From Rhodovulum imhoffii (GTDB lineage Bacteria; Pseudomonadota; Alphaproteobacteria; Rhodobacterales; Rhodobacteraceae), in assembly GCF_003046545.1 (NCBI RefSeq), contig NZ_QAAA01000007.1, positions 1-64,000 of the forward strand: a stretch of DNA of 64,000 nt, written 5' to 3'. This document shows, piece by piece, positions 7,068-16,107 of this stretch. The notes under the pieces are model-generated. The model did no database searches. It had not been told where the DNA came from and saw only the letters and a list, made by a program, of their open reading frames with translations. Each line of letters opens with the position of its first letter. Position 1 is the stretch's first letter. Made by a program: the position numbers and the translations under genes.

Positions 7068-9167
7068 TCAACCGTCTGCGAGAATCTTCAGGAAGGCGCC
7101 CCCGAAACGGTCGATCTTTTGCTGCCCCATTCCGGGCAGGCGCGCCATGTCCGCCAGGGTGCGCGGACGGCGTTCGGCGATGTGGCGCAAGGTGGTATAC
7201 GTGCAGGACAGAAATTTCTCCGTCCCATCGGCGCCACGGCTGAGTTCAAGTTGAGCTTCGTGCAGACGGTCGAGCAGATCCCCGGCCGGGCGACCGGCCA
7301 GTTTGCGCCGGGCCGGATGTGGTGTGGGGGCGGGCGCGCCAGTAACGACCTCCAGAAAGGCAGGGCCATAGCGTTCCAGTTTTTTCGCACCGACGCCGGT
7401 GATACGCGCCATGGCATCCAGCGTGCCGGGCCGGGTCTCGGCCATCTCGATCAGGGTGCGATCGGCAAAGATCACGTAGGCCGGCACATTCGCAGCCTCG
7501 GCAAAGGCGCGGCGGCGGGCCTTCAACGCGGAAAGCAGCGGGGCATCCTCGTCGTTGACCTGCGTTTTCACCACCGGCCCCTTGCGGACCCGGATGGTGT
7601 CTCGGCGCAGGGTGATCTTCTCCCCCCTCAGGACCGGGCGTGCCTTTTCAGTCAGACACAGGGCACCGTGACGCTCCGGGTCCGGGCGGACAAGATCATG
7701 GCCCATCATCTGGCGGAATACAGCCTGCCAGCCGGGGCGGTTGAACTCCTTGCCGACACCGAAGGTGGGCAGGCCGTCATGCCCCCGCTGGCGAACCTTG
7801 TCTGTCGGCGTGCCGGTCAGGATGTCGGTCAGGTGACCGGCGCCGAAATTTTCCCCCGTGCGTAAAATCGCAGAAAGTGCCTTTTGAACGGCCTCCGTGG
7901 CATCGAACAGGGCGGGCGGGGCCTCGCACAGGTCGCAGTGACCGCAGGGGGCGGCCTCTTCCCCGAAATAGCGCAGCAAGGTCTGGCGACGGCAGGTCAG
8001 GGCCTCAGCCAGACCCAGCAGCGCGTTCAGCCGGGTGTGGTCGGCGGCCCGGCGCTCCGGCGGGGCGGGGCTTTCGTCGATCTGGGCGCGGCGCAGGCGG
8101 ATATCTTCGGGACCATAGAGCGTCAGCGTTTCGGCAGGGGCGCCATCGCGCCCGGCCCGGCCAATTTCCTGGTAATAGGCCTCGATCGACTTGGGCAGGT
8201 CGGCATGGGCGACCCAGCGGATATCGGGCTTGTCCACCCCCATGCCGAACGCCACGGTGGCAACGACGATCAGCCCGTCTTCCTTCTGGAAGCGGTCCTC
8301 AACCATGCGCCGGTCGGCGGGGTCCAGGCCCCCGTGGTAATGACAGGCCGCGTGCCCGGCCCGGACAAGCGCGCCGGCCAGGCTTTCGGTCTTGGCCCGG
8401 GTCCCGCAATACACGATCCCCGCCTGCCCCTTGCGCGCGGCGGCAAAGGCCAGGATTTGCTTGCGGGGGCTGTCCTTGGGCGCGAAGGCAAGGTGGATGT
8501 TGGGCCGGTCGAACCCGCGCAAGAAGGTTTTCGGCGGGGTTCCGTCGAACAGGCGGGCAACGATTTCTTCCCGCGTTTCGGCATCCGCGGTGGCGGTGAA
8601 GGCCGCCAGGGGTACGTTCAGCGCCTTGCGCAGCGCCCCGATGCGCAGGTAATCGGGGCGGAAGTCATGGCCCCACTGGCTGACGCAATGGGCCTCATCC
8701 ACGGCGATGCGCGTCACGCCCGCCCGACGCAGAACCCCCAGCGTGGCACCAGAGGCCAGCCGTTCCGGTGCCATGTAAAGCAGCTTGAGCCGCCTTTCCC
8801 GCAGCGCCGCCCAGACGGCCCCGGTTTCGGCCTCTGTATTGGCCGAGGTCAGCGCCCCGGCCTCCACCCCTGCTTCGCGCAGGGCACGGACCTGGTCACG
8901 CATCAGGGCGATCAGGGGGGAGATCACCACGGTCACGCCCTCCCCGCAGAGGGCGGGCAACTGGTAGCACAGCGACTTCCCCCCGCCCGTGGGCATGATG
9001 GCCAGGATATTCTCCCCGGCGATCACCGCGCACACGATTTCCGCCTGTCCCGGACGAAAACTCTGGAACCCGAAGACAGAAACAAGACGTTCGCGGGCGC
9101 GGTCTGCGGTGGTCCCCGCCTCAGGCAAAGGCGTAGATGTTGTTGGCAATGATGATCCGCAGGGCAT
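7068..9167 (-). CDS. recQ: ATP-dependent DNA helicase RecQ
   Basis: About 690 residues. Superfamily-2 helicase motifs are in order: motif 0/I FRPGQAEIV and MPTGGGKSLCYQLPAL, DEAH-type box VDEAHCVSQWGHDFRPDY, TATAD, and motif VI QEIGRAGRDGAP. These are followed by a RecQ zinc site (CGHCDLC), the RQC winged helix and two C-terminal HRDC domains, one ending in the MARITGVGAKKLERYG segment and one in MARLPGMGQQKIDRFG. It unwinds DNA during recombination and replication-fork repair. The listed ATG at 9167 overlaps the upstream YggT gene by 47 bases and adds a low-quality leader. A TTG near 9128, overlapping the yggT stop, would give a more usual N-terminus. Confidence 0.93.
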   Translation of the reverse strand: MPCGSSLPTTSTPLPEAGTTADRARERLVSVFGFQSFRPGQAEIVCAVIAGENILAIMPTGGGKSLCYQLPALCGEGVTVVISPLIALMRDQVRALREAGVEAGALTSANTEAETGAVWAALRERRLKLLYMAPERLASGATLGVLRRAGVTRIAVDEAHCVSQWGHDFRPDYLRIGALRKALNVPLAAFTATADAETREEIVARLFDGTPPKTFLRGFDRPNIHLAFAPKDSPRKQILAFAAARKGQAGIVYCGTRAKTESLAGALVRAGHAACHYHGGLDPADRRMVEDRFQKEDGLIVVATVAFGMGVDKPDIRWVAHADLPKSIEAYYQEIGRAGRDGAPAETLTLYGPEDIRLRRAQIDESPAPPERRAADHTRLNALLGLAEALTCRRQTLLRYFGEEAAPCGHCDLCEAPPALFDATEAVQKALSAILRTGENFGAGHLTDILTGTPTDKVRQRGHDGLPTFGVGKEFNRPGWQAVFRQMMGHDLVRPDPERHGALCLTEKARPVLRGEKITLRRDTIRVRKGPVVKTQVNDEDAPLLSALKARRRAFAEAANVPAYVIFADRTLIEMAETRPGTLDAMARITGVGAKKLERYGPAFLEVVTGAPAPTPHPARRKLAGRPAGDLLDRLHEAQLELSRGADGTEKFLSCTYTTLRHIAERRPRTLADMARLPGMGQQKIDRFGGAFLKILADG

Positions 9168-9408
9168 ATATGCCCAAGAGCACGATCAGGGGGGCAAGGT
9201 CCAACCCCCCCGTGTCCGGCAGCAGGCGGCGGACCGGATCATAGATCGGGGCCAGAACCCGGCTCACCCCGCCCCAGATCTGCGCCACGACCGGCTGATG
9301 GAGATTGAGTACCTGAAAGCTGATCAGCCAGCTCATGATGATGTGGACGATGATGATGAACCACGCCACGTCTAGAACAAGCAGGATAATCTGGAAAAGC
9401 GAAGTCAT
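9121..9408 (-). CDS. YggT-family small membrane protein
   Basis: 95 residues with two hydrophobic segments: about residues 5-30 (LFQIILLVLDVAWFIIIVHI) and 65-90 (LAPLIVLLGIYALRIIIA). Between them is the diagnostic family loop IWGGVSRVLAPIYDPVRRLLP. YggT/CCB3 proteins are inner-membrane proteins linked to cytochrome assembly, division or osmotic stress in different lineages; the role here is unknown. The start at 9408 (MTSLFQII) is preferred because homology begins there. It is immediately upstream of recQ and overlaps its 5' end. Confidence 0.85.
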   Translation of the reverse strand: MTSLFQIILLVLDVAWFIIIVHIIMSWLISFQVLNLHQPVVAQIWGGVSRVLAPIYDPVRRLLPDTGGLDLAPLIVLLGIYALRIIIANNIYAFA

Positions 9409-9537
9409 GGACAGCCCCGGTTGCGACGTTTGCCCCAGAGGTAAGCGGCCTTTGCGCATCACGCAACCGCATTCCGCCGCGTCGCGCTTGACGAACCCCG
9501 CGCATCAAGGTGCCCTGCGCCCTGAAAGGAGCCGCCG

Positions 9538-10068
9538 ATGTACCCCTTCCTGCGCCTGATCAAGGAGTTCCACGTTCACCGCCATGCACCGCCCCTGCCG
9601 CTGACGGGGACGCATGTGTCCACCCATATCTGCTGGCCGTGGGATCTGGACATCTGGATGGAACTCAACAACGGCCGGACACTGACCCTGCTGGATCTCG
9701 GCCGCCTGCCACTGGCGAAGCGGGTGGGGTTGATCGCGGTGCTCAGGGCCAACCGCTGGGGGTTGACGATGGCCGGTGTCAGCGTGCGGTATCGCCGCCG
9801 GGTCAAGATGTTCGACCGGTTCGAGACCCGCAGCCGTTGTGTCGGCTGGGACGACAAGTTCATCTATATCGAGCAGGGGATGTGGCGAAAGGGAACCTGT
9901 GCAAACCACGCGCTTTATCGCTCGGCAGTGACAGATGCGACCGGCATCGTCCGGCCCGAACGCGTCATGGAGGCGATGGGCGCACGCGTGATCTCCCCCC
10001 CCTTGCCGGAGTGGGTGCGCAACTGGATCGCCGCCGATGCGACGCGCCCCTGGCCACCCGAAATCTAG
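9538..10068 (+). CDS. Thioesterase-superfamily (hotdog fold, 4HBT-like) protein
   Basis: 176 residues preceded by a strong AAGGAG. The hotdog pattern is visible: THVSTHICWPWDLDIWMELN, then NGRTLTLLDLGRLPLAK, the strand-rich WGLTMAGVSVRYRRRVKMFD and a final RPERVMEAMG segment. This resembles the THEM6/4HBT_2 group of acyl-CoA thioesterase-like proteins, in which an Asp and Asn near the N-terminus lie in the active site (here D-x-W-x-E-x-N). The substrate is unknown. It stands alone, divergent from the YggT/recQ unit. Confidence 0.75.
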   Translation: MYPFLRLIKEFHVHRHAPPLPLTGTHVSTHICWPWDLDIWMELNNGRTLTLLDLGRLPLAKRVGLIAVLRANRWGLTMAGVSVRYRRRVKMFDRFETRSRCVGWDDKFIYIEQGMWRKGTCANHALYRSAVTDATGIVRPERVMEAMGARVISPPLPEWVRNWIAADATRPWPPEI

Positions 10069-10686
10069 CTGCGGAGACCATTGACCGGCTTGCGGCCGGA
10101 CAGCCTGCATGGCGCCCGAACCGATGCGGGCATGTTGCGCGCTCTGTTCTGGCTGGCGGACGGGAAAATGAACCCGCTGATGCCGCGCCCTCCCAAGAGC
10201 CATCGCCAGCCGCGGGACGGAGACCGGCACGTGTCGGGCGAAATGACCCCATCACTCGCGCAGGATTGCATATGCGATACACGCCGGCTGGGATGCGCAC
10301 CCCAGAACCATCAAGAGGGAAGCAGTGGGCGACACAGGCGGGGTTGCCCGGAGGCAGGCGGTCGCGACGCGCGGCAACCTGCCTCCGGCTGGTTCCCAGG
10401 GCATGGAAAGCAAAAGGCGCCACGCATGAATCCCAGGCCGGCATCGACTGGAAAGGCGCTTCGATACGACAAACGTCGCGCATCCCGGATCGAAATCACG
10501 TCCGGCAACCTCACGCAGAACCGGCGGCGGAATGCAGTGCGCTTCGACCGGCACCCAGAGGTCTCCCTTTCGGCCATTGCGCCGATCGCGGCCGGGCTCT
10601 GCCGACTCTGAATACAATAAGTCTGCCACCTGGGGGCTTGCGCGGCATCCCCGCACACGGTTTGATGCCTGCAAAGGGGGAAACGC
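10069..10686. other. 618-base gap with no supported gene
   Basis: The GC-rich spacer stays open in several frames on both strands, including one of 176 codons starting at 10081, but none gives a recognisable or compositionally protein-like product (Arg/Pro/Gly/His-rich, no domain). I find no tRNA fold, convincing terminator or promoter. The last 40 bases before the permease contain AAGGGGGAAACGC as its ribosome-binding site. This may be a decayed gene or a regulatory spacer. Confidence 0.4.
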
Positions 10687-12033
10687 ATGGCATCACGGCG
10701 CATCTGGGGCTGGTGGTTCTACGACTGGGCCAGCCAGCCCTTCAGCACCCTGTTGCTGACCTTCATCTTCGCCCCCTACATCAAAGACCTGCTGGACGAT
10801 GGCACGGCGGCGCAAGCCGCCTGGGGCTATGGCGTGGGGGCAGCGGGCCTTGTCATCGCCTGCCTTGCGCCGGTCCTGGGCGCCGTGGCCGACAACGGTG
10901 GGCGGCGAATGGCATGGATCGTCTTTTTCTCCGTGTTTTACGTGTTGGGAGCAACCGGGCTTTGGTGGGCCGAACCGGGGAATTTCAGCCTGCCGCTCAT
11001 CCTGCTGTTTTTCGGGATCGGGCTGGTGGGAATGGAGTTCACCACCATCTTCACCAACGCCATGCTGCCCGAACTGGGCGGACGCGACGAAATCGGGCGG
11101 ATTTCCGGAACCGGCTGGGCCTTCGGGTATACCGGCGGGCTGATCGCGCTGATCATGATGTTGACGATGTTCGCGGAAAATGCGGACGGCGTGACACTGA
11201 TCGGAATCGCGCCACTTTTCGGGCTGGATGCGGCCGCACGGGAAGGAACGCGCTTTGTCGGGCCTTTCGTCGCCGCGTGGTACGTGTTGTTCATGCTGCC
11301 GTTCTTCATGTGGATGCGCGACGCTCCACATCACCGCGCCGTACCGCTGGCGCAGGCATTGCGCGTCGCCTTGCCGGATCTGCGCGCCACCCTGCGCCGC
11401 CTCCCCCGAACGCCCAGCCTGATGACCTATCTGGCGTCGTCGATGTTTTACCGGGATGCCCTGAACGGGATGTATGCCTTCGGCGGGATATATGCCGCCG
11501 GGGTGCTGGGGTGGTCGGTGGTCGATGTCGGGATATTCGGCATCCTGGCGGCGCTGGCGGGTGGGGTCTTTGCGTGGGTTGGCGGACAGGCGGACCACCG
11601 TTTTGGCCCAAAGCCGGTAATTCTGTTTTGTCTTCTGGTCCTGACGGGCGTGGCGCTGGCGGTCGCATTCGTCTCCCGCGAGGCGGTGTTCGGGGTCGCC
11701 GTGGGGGCGGGATCGGTCTTGCCGGATGTGGCGTTCTACGGGCTGGGCGCCGCCATCGGCGCGGCGGGGGGCGCGATGCAGTCCGCCAGCCGCACGATGA
11801 TGGTGCGTCAGGCCAACCCCGCGCGCATGACCGAAGCGTTCGGGCTCTATGCGCTGGCGGGCAAGGCGACGGCATTCCTTGCGCCGGTTTCCATCGGTCT
11901 GGTCACCGACATGACCGGTAGCCAGCAGCTTGGCATCCTGCCTCTGGTGATTCTTTTCGGACTGGGACTTTTTCTGTTACTATTCGTCAAAGCAGATGGC
12001 GAACAGGCGGAGAAATGGCACGAATTTTCCTGA
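10687..12033 (+). CDS. MFS transporter, UMF1 (Atg22-like) family
   Basis: 448 residues and about 12 hydrophobic segments. The N-terminal signature WGWWFYDWASQPFSTLLLTF is diagnostic of the UMF1/Atg22-like branch of the major facilitator superfamily, as is the RISGTGWAFGYTGGL region. These proteins are inner-membrane exporters or permeases; substrates in bacteria are not established. Translation starts after AAGGGGGAA. The 3' end overlaps mepA by 19 bases, implying translational coupling of two otherwise unrelated functions. Confidence 0.88.
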   Translation: MASRRIWGWWFYDWASQPFSTLLLTFIFAPYIKDLLDDGTAAQAAWGYGVGAAGLVIACLAPVLGAVADNGGRRMAWIVFFSVFYVLGATGLWWAEPGNFSLPLILLFFGIGLVGMEFTTIFTNAMLPELGGRDEIGRISGTGWAFGYTGGLIALIMMLTMFAENADGVTLIGIAPLFGLDAAAREGTRFVGPFVAAWYVLFMLPFFMWMRDAPHHRAVPLAQALRVALPDLRATLRRLPRTPSLMTYLASSMFYRDALNGMYAFGGIYAAGVLGWSVVDVGIFGILAALAGGVFAWVGGQADHRFGPKPVILFCLLVLTGVALAVAFVSREAVFGVAVGAGSVLPDVAFYGLGAAIGAAGGAMQSASRTMMVRQANPARMTEAFGLYALAGKATAFLAPVSIGLVTDMTGSQQLGILPLVILFGLGLFLLLFVKADGEQAEKWHEFS

Positions 12034-12896
12034 TCCTGATGCTGGCCCTCGGGCTGGCCCTTCCGGCGGGGGCGGAACCGCCGGCCAAACAATTGTTCGG
12101 GGCGCAGCGCAGCGCCTCACCGCACAAACCGGCGGTTTTCGGCGCCTATGCAAAGGGCTGTATCGCGGGGGCGGAGGAACTGCCCGAAACCGGCCCCACA
12201 TGGCAGGCCATGCGGCTGAGCCGCAACAGAAACTGGGGCCATCCCGAAACGATCGCCTTCATCAAACGCCTCAGCCGCGAAGCCACCCGCCACGGGTGGG
12301 CGGGCCTTTACATCGGCGACATCAGCCAGCCGCGGGGCGGGCCGATGACATCTGGACACCGCTCCCACCAGGTGGGGCTCGATGTCGATATCTGGATGCT
12401 GCCGCCCCGGCGGCTCAACCTGACCCGGTCCGAACGTGAAAGCCTGTCCTCCATCTCCGTGCGCAGCGCCGACCAACGCAGAGTAAACGGCAACTTCACA
12501 CGCGCCCACGCGGAGATCCTGAAGGCGGCAGCCTCGGATCGCGCGGTGGACAGGGTCTTCGTGACACCTCCGGTCAAGATCGCGCTGTGCAAGACCGCAA
12601 CGCGGGCCGACAAGGGGTGGCTGCAAAAGATCCGCCCGATCTACGGGCATCACTACCATTTTCACGTGCGGCTCAAATGTCCCGGCGATTCCCCCGGGTG
12701 CCAGGATCAGCGCCCGACGGTGGCAGAGCTGTCGAAAGGCGGGAACGGTTGTGACGAGACACTGACATGGTGGGTGACCGACTACCTGAACCCGCCGAAA
12801 ACCCCCTCCAAACCCGCACCGAAGCAGCGCCACCCCCGTGACTACACGATGGCGGACCTGCCTCGGCAGTGTGCGACGGTGGTATCCGCGCGCTAG
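12015..12896 (+). CDS. mepA: Penicillin-insensitive murein endopeptidase (M74)
   Basis: 293 residues with a clear signal peptide (MARIFLILMLALGLALPAGA, cleavage after AGA), so periplasmic. It cleaves D-Ala-mDAP crosslinks of peptidoglycan. The LAS-type zinc-site residues are visible: GPMTSGHRSHQVGLDVDIWM (His and Asp ligands) and HHYHFHVRLKCP (His ligands). Cysteines in the C-terminal third (CPGDSPGCQDQ, GNGCDETL, RQCATV) fit the disulphides of MepA. It overlaps the upstream permease gene and faces the helicase convergently. Confidence 0.92.
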   Translation: MARIFLILMLALGLALPAGAEPPAKQLFGAQRSASPHKPAVFGAYAKGCIAGAEELPETGPTWQAMRLSRNRNWGHPETIAFIKRLSREATRHGWAGLYIGDISQPRGGPMTSGHRSHQVGLDVDIWMLPPRRLNLTRSERESLSSISVRSADQRRVNGNFTRAHAEILKAAASDRAVDRVFVTPPVKIALCKTATRADKGWLQKIRPIYGHHYHFHVRLKCPGDSPGCQDQRPTVAELSKGGNGCDETLTWWVTDYLNPPKTPSKPAPKQRHPRDYTMADLPRQCATVVSAR

Positions 12897-13083
12897 GAGA
12901 CGCGCCACCAGACCGCGGGCTTCAGGAGAGAACAGACCCGAGATCGCCCGCAGGACCAAAGCGGCGTTCTCCGTAACGCAGACCCACAGGCGATGGGGGC
13001 CAGACGGCGGTCAGGCATATTGCGCGGTTGCCGTCTCTGCCCGAGGAACCATGCAGGAACAGGGGGTCGGGGCCCCGAAAACA

Positions 13084-13107
13084 GCAGGCCGGAACGCGCC
13101 GGCCTGC
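13084..13107 (-). terminator. Intrinsic terminator downstream of the DEAD-box helicase gene
   Basis: A perfect 9-bp stem (GCAGGCCGG / CCGGCCTGC) with a 6-base loop begins about 10 bases after the helicase stop on the minus strand. On that strand it is followed by TGTTTTC, a short U-rich tail. It may also terminate the convergent mepA transcript. Confidence 0.7.
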
Positions 13108-13117
13108 CACCAAAGGA

Positions 13118-14368
13118 TCATGCGGCCTTGCGGCGGCGCCTGCGGGCGGGGGCTTTGTCCCCGCGCGGTTTGCCCGGCCCGGCCCGGCCACGCTTCCTTG
13201 GGCGCCCCCCCGTGCCCCGGCCCTGTTCCACCGGACCTTCGGGACGGGTCCCGCTGGCCACCGGGATCGCGGCCTTCATAAGTTTTTCGATCTGACGCAA
13301 CAGGCCCGTCTCTTCGGGGGTGCAAAGGGCAATCGCCTCACCCTCCCGTCCGGCACGGGCAGTCCGGCCGATACGGTGGACATAATTGTCAGGGACCTCC
13401 GGCAAATCATAATTGACGACATAAGCCACCCCCGGAATGTCGATCCCGCGTGCCGCCACATCCGTCGCCACCAGCGTGGTAATCGTGCCCTCGCGAAAGG
13501 CCCGGATGGCGCGGTCACGCTGTCCCTGGCTCTTGTTGCCGTGGATCGACGCCGCGTTATAGCCATCGGCGACAAGGCTTTTCATCAGCTTTTCCGCGCC
13601 ATGCTTCGTCCGTGCAAAGACCAGCGTCAGCGCACCGGCATCGCGTGACAGTATCTCGCGAAGCTTTGCCGGTTTGCCCGGCTTGTCGAGAAAATGAACC
13701 GATTGGGCAACCTTGTCGGCCGCCTTGCCCGGCGGTGAGACCTGTACCCGGCACGGATTGGTCAGGTAGGCACGGGACAGTTCTTCCATCTGTCTGGGCA
13801 TGGTGGCCGAAAACAGCATGGTCTGACGCGGTGTCCCCAGTTCAGGGGCGATCCGGCGCAATGCGTGAATAAATCCGAGGTCGAGCATCTGATCGGCCTC
13901 GTCCAACACCAGGTGGCGCACGCTGCCAAGATCGACCGCGCCGCGCTCCATCAGGTCGATCAGGCGGCCCGGTGTGGCCACCAATATATCGGTCCCCCGG
14001 CCAAGCACCCCGATCTGCCGGTTGATGGATTGCCCGCCAACCACCGTGGCGACGCGCAGTCGTGTGCCCCCGGTCAGCGCCCCCAGGCTTTCCGCAATCT
14101 GGTTCACGAGTTCGCGCGTGGGCGCCAGGATCAACGCCTTGGCGGTTTTGGGCGCAGGTTTTCCGGGGCGCGCCAGCAGGTGATCCATCAGCGGCAGGCC
14201 GAAGGCCAGCGTCTTGCCGGTGCCGGTCTGGGCAAGGCCCAACACGTCATGCCCGGCCAGAGCAAGCGGAATCGCCTTTGACTGGATCGGGGTCGGTTGG
14301 GTAAGACCCGCACGGGTCAGTGCGGCGGTCAGTTTCGGCGCGAGGCCGAGAAATTCGAAATCGGTCAA
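13118..14368 (-). CDS. DEAD-box RNA helicase (RhlE-like)
   Basis: 416 residues. Motifs in order: Q motif (FEFLGLAPKL to GLTQPTPIQ), Walker A AQTGTGKTLAFGLP, PTRELVNQI, TPGRLIDLM, DEAD box VLDEADQMLDLGF, SAT, VATDVAARGIDIPGV and HRIGRTARAGREG. A basic Arg/Lys/Gly-rich tail of about 45 residues (KRGRAGPGKPRG, RRRRRKAA) is typical of RhlE-type proteins. Such helicases remodel RNA in ribosome assembly or mRNA decay. It is monocistronic and followed by a hairpin terminator. Confidence 0.92.
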   Translation of the reverse strand: MTDFEFLGLAPKLTAALTRAGLTQPTPIQSKAIPLALAGHDVLGLAQTGTGKTLAFGLPLMDHLLARPGKPAPKTAKALILAPTRELVNQIAESLGALTGGTRLRVATVVGGQSINRQIGVLGRGTDILVATPGRLIDLMERGAVDLGSVRHLVLDEADQMLDLGFIHALRRIAPELGTPRQTMLFSATMPRQMEELSRAYLTNPCRVQVSPPGKAADKVAQSVHFLDKPGKPAKLREILSRDAGALTLVFARTKHGAEKLMKSLVADGYNAASIHGNKSQGQRDRAIRAFREGTITTLVATDVAARGIDIPGVAYVVNYDLPEVPDNYVHRIGRTARAGREGEAIALCTPEETGLLRQIEKLMKAAIPVASGTRPEGPVEQGRGTGGRPRKRGRAGPGKPRGDKAPARRRRRKAA

Positions 14369-14893
14369 GATATGTCCTGTTCATGCCGTCGGCCCCTGGC
14401 CGTGCGGCGGTGATGCGGCACCCACCCATGGGCGGAAGCTGCGAGGGTCTGGGCGGCCTCGGGACGGGCGGGCGTCTCCCGCGGCATCCGGCCGTCGCAT
14501 CAGGAACCCTGCGTGATGGGGAACTGTGGATCGTCTTGCGCTGATGCGCCCGAAGGCGCGGCATGCTCACGCGGCAGCGCAGCGTCCCGTGGCATATGGG
14601 CCAGCGGCCCCGCCAAGTCAAGCACCCCGAACGCGCCCCCAAGCGCAAGCCCGGCCCCGCAAAGAAGACAGGCCGGTATCGGAACGCTCATAGCCCAGGT
14701 AAACGGGGCGGAAAACCCGGCCGGCTTAACCGGATGTTAGAGATTCGCCCCGATCTTGGCCTGCGCACCGGAAACGGTGGCGCGGGGCTGGATGCGGCAA
14801 TCCCCGTCTCGCATTCGTCAGAAGGCGTTTCGCTCGCCCGGAACGGGCGGTCAACCGACTGGCGCATTGCGCTATTCACGAGGAAAACTCAAT
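14369..14893. other. 525-base divergent spacer between helicase and flagellin genes
   Basis: It must contain promoters for both flanking genes, but I could not recognise a convincing sigma-28 or sigma-54 flagellin promoter. A short hairpin (CCGG-CTTAA-CCGG) lies about 160 bases before the flagellin start. The flagellin leader ends in GAGGAAAACTCAAT, a good ribosome-binding site. One small minus-strand frame (14500-14691) is listed separately. Confidence 0.4.
14500..14691 (-). CDS. Possible 63-residue hydrophobic small protein
   Basis: The minus-strand frame starts MSVPIPACLLCGAGLALGGA, a plausible short membrane or signal segment, followed by a Pro/Ala/His-rich tail. There is no family match that I recognise and no strong ribosome-binding site. 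It lies about 130 bases upstream of the helicase gene in the same orientation. It may equally be a chance frame in GC-rich spacer. Confidence 0.2.
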   Translation of the reverse strand: MSVPIPACLLCGAGLALGGAFGVLDLAGPLAHMPRDAALPREHAAPSGASAQDDPQFPITQGS

Positions 14894-16072
14894 ATGTCCA
14901 GCATTCTCACGAACAATTCGGCCATGGTGGCCCTGCAAACCCTGAAAGGCATCAACAAGGACCTGGCCCAGACTCAGGGCGAAATCTCCACCGGCAAGTC
15001 CGTTGCCTCCTCCAAGGACAACGCCGCCGTATGGGCCATCGCCAAGGTCATGGAATCGGACGTTCAGGGGTTCAAGACCATCTCTGACAGCCTGGCGCTC
15101 GGCCAATCCACGGTCGCGGTGGCCCGTAACGCGGCGGAGTCCGTCACCGACCTCCTGAAAGAGATGAAAACCAAGATCACCTCGGCCCAGGAATCGAACG
15201 TGGACCGGGAGAAGCTGCAAACCGACGTCGAAGCCCTGACCGAGCAGATCAAGTCTGTCGTCGGGTCCGCCCAGTTCAACGGGCTCAACTTCCTCAACGG
15301 CAGCACCACGGACGCGACGGAAATTCTTTCTTCTCTCGACCGCGACAGCGCCGGGAACGTGACCGCGAACTCCATCAGCGTGGCCGCCCAGGATCTCCGC
15401 GTCGGGGGCACCAACAGCACAAACACCGCAGCCGTCGGGACTGTCGGCGCCGGTGCGACGGTCGGGGCCGCATTTACCTTCCAGGGTGGCGGCGCGGCCC
15501 TTCCCGCTTCGGACGTCACGGTCGACAACGACAATCTTGACGAGATCATTGCCGGCGATGTGATCACCATCACCGTGGGGGACAAAACCGCCAGCTATAC
15601 GATTGCCGAAGGCGATGACGACGCGGCCATCGATGCGGCTGTTGGCGCGGCCCTTACCGATGCCGGTATCACCAATGTCGTTTATACTGCCGGCACGGTA
15701 GAGAACGATACCGCCGGCGATCTCGAAATTGGCATCCAGGTCGCGCGTGGTGGTCTGGGGGAACTGTCCGGCTTCGACGTGACCACCGACCAGGGGGCGA
15801 AAGATGCCCTGACCTCCATTGAAGGGCTGATTCAGAAATCGGTGAACGCCGCCTCGGAATTCGGGTCTGTCGAACGCCGGATCGATATCCAGAACGAATT
15901 CGTCGGCAAACTGATGAACTCGATGAATGCCGGGATCGGCACGCTGGTGGATGCCGACATGGAAGAGGCCTCGGCACGGCTGAAGGCGTTGCAGGTACAA
16001 CAACAGCTTGGCACACAGGCACTGTCCATCGCCAACCAAGCGCCGCAATCCCTGTTGTCGCTGTTCCGGTAA
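14894..16072 (+). CDS. Flagellin
   Basis: 392 residues. The conserved D0/D1 ends are clear: N-terminal SSILTNNSAMVALQTLKGIN, TQGEISTGKSVASSKDNAA, FNGLNFLNG, and C-terminal KLMNSMNAGIGTLVDADMEE with QQQLGTQALSIANQAPQSLL and final LFR. The variable centre (about 160-290) is Gly/Ala/Asp/Thr-rich, as expected for the surface-exposed D2/D3 part of the filament. The start is set at 14894 by the GAGGAAAAC site and the family N-terminus. No other flagellar gene is nearby, so export and assembly genes must be elsewhere. A strong hairpin follows the stop. Confidence 0.93.
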   Translation: MSSILTNNSAMVALQTLKGINKDLAQTQGEISTGKSVASSKDNAAVWAIAKVMESDVQGFKTISDSLALGQSTVAVARNAAESVTDLLKEMKTKITSAQESNVDREKLQTDVEALTEQIKSVVGSAQFNGLNFLNGSTTDATEILSSLDRDSAGNVTANSISVAAQDLRVGGTNSTNTAAVGTVGAGATVGAAFTFQGGGAALPASDVTVDNDNLDEIIAGDVITITVGDKTASYTIAEGDDDAAIDAAVGAALTDAGITNVVYTAGTVENDTAGDLEIGIQVARGGLGELSGFDVTTDQGAKDALTSIEGLIQKSVNAASEFGSVERRIDIQNEFVGKLMNSMNAGIGTLVDADMEEASARLKALQVQQQLGTQALSIANQAPQSLLSLFR

Positions 16073-16078
16073 ACCTTT

Positions 16079-16107
16079 GGCGCGGAGCACGTGAGGCGCT
16101 CCGCGCC
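16079..16107 (+). terminator. Hairpin terminator after flagellin
   Basis: A perfect 10-bp stem, GGCGCGGAGC / GCTCCGCGCC, with a 9-base loop begins seven bases after the flagellin stop. The downstream sequence is only weakly T-rich (GGTCTCCTTG), so it may act mainly to stabilise the abundant flagellin mRNA. Confidence 0.65.

Noticed and set aside
10081-10611. 176-codon frame in the spacer before the UMF1 permease
   Set aside because: No ribosome-binding site, no domain, and a composition like other GC-rich shadow frames; kept only as a low-confidence note in the gap entry.
9510-11921. 803-codon plus-strand open frame spanning the thioesterase, the spacer and the permease
   Set aside because: It is out of frame with two recognisable genes and is Arg/Gly/Pro-rich, a product of high third-position GC.
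14850-14893. TGGCGCATTGCG before flagellin as a sigma-54 promoter
   Set aside because: The GG and GC elements are six bases apart rather than the required ten.
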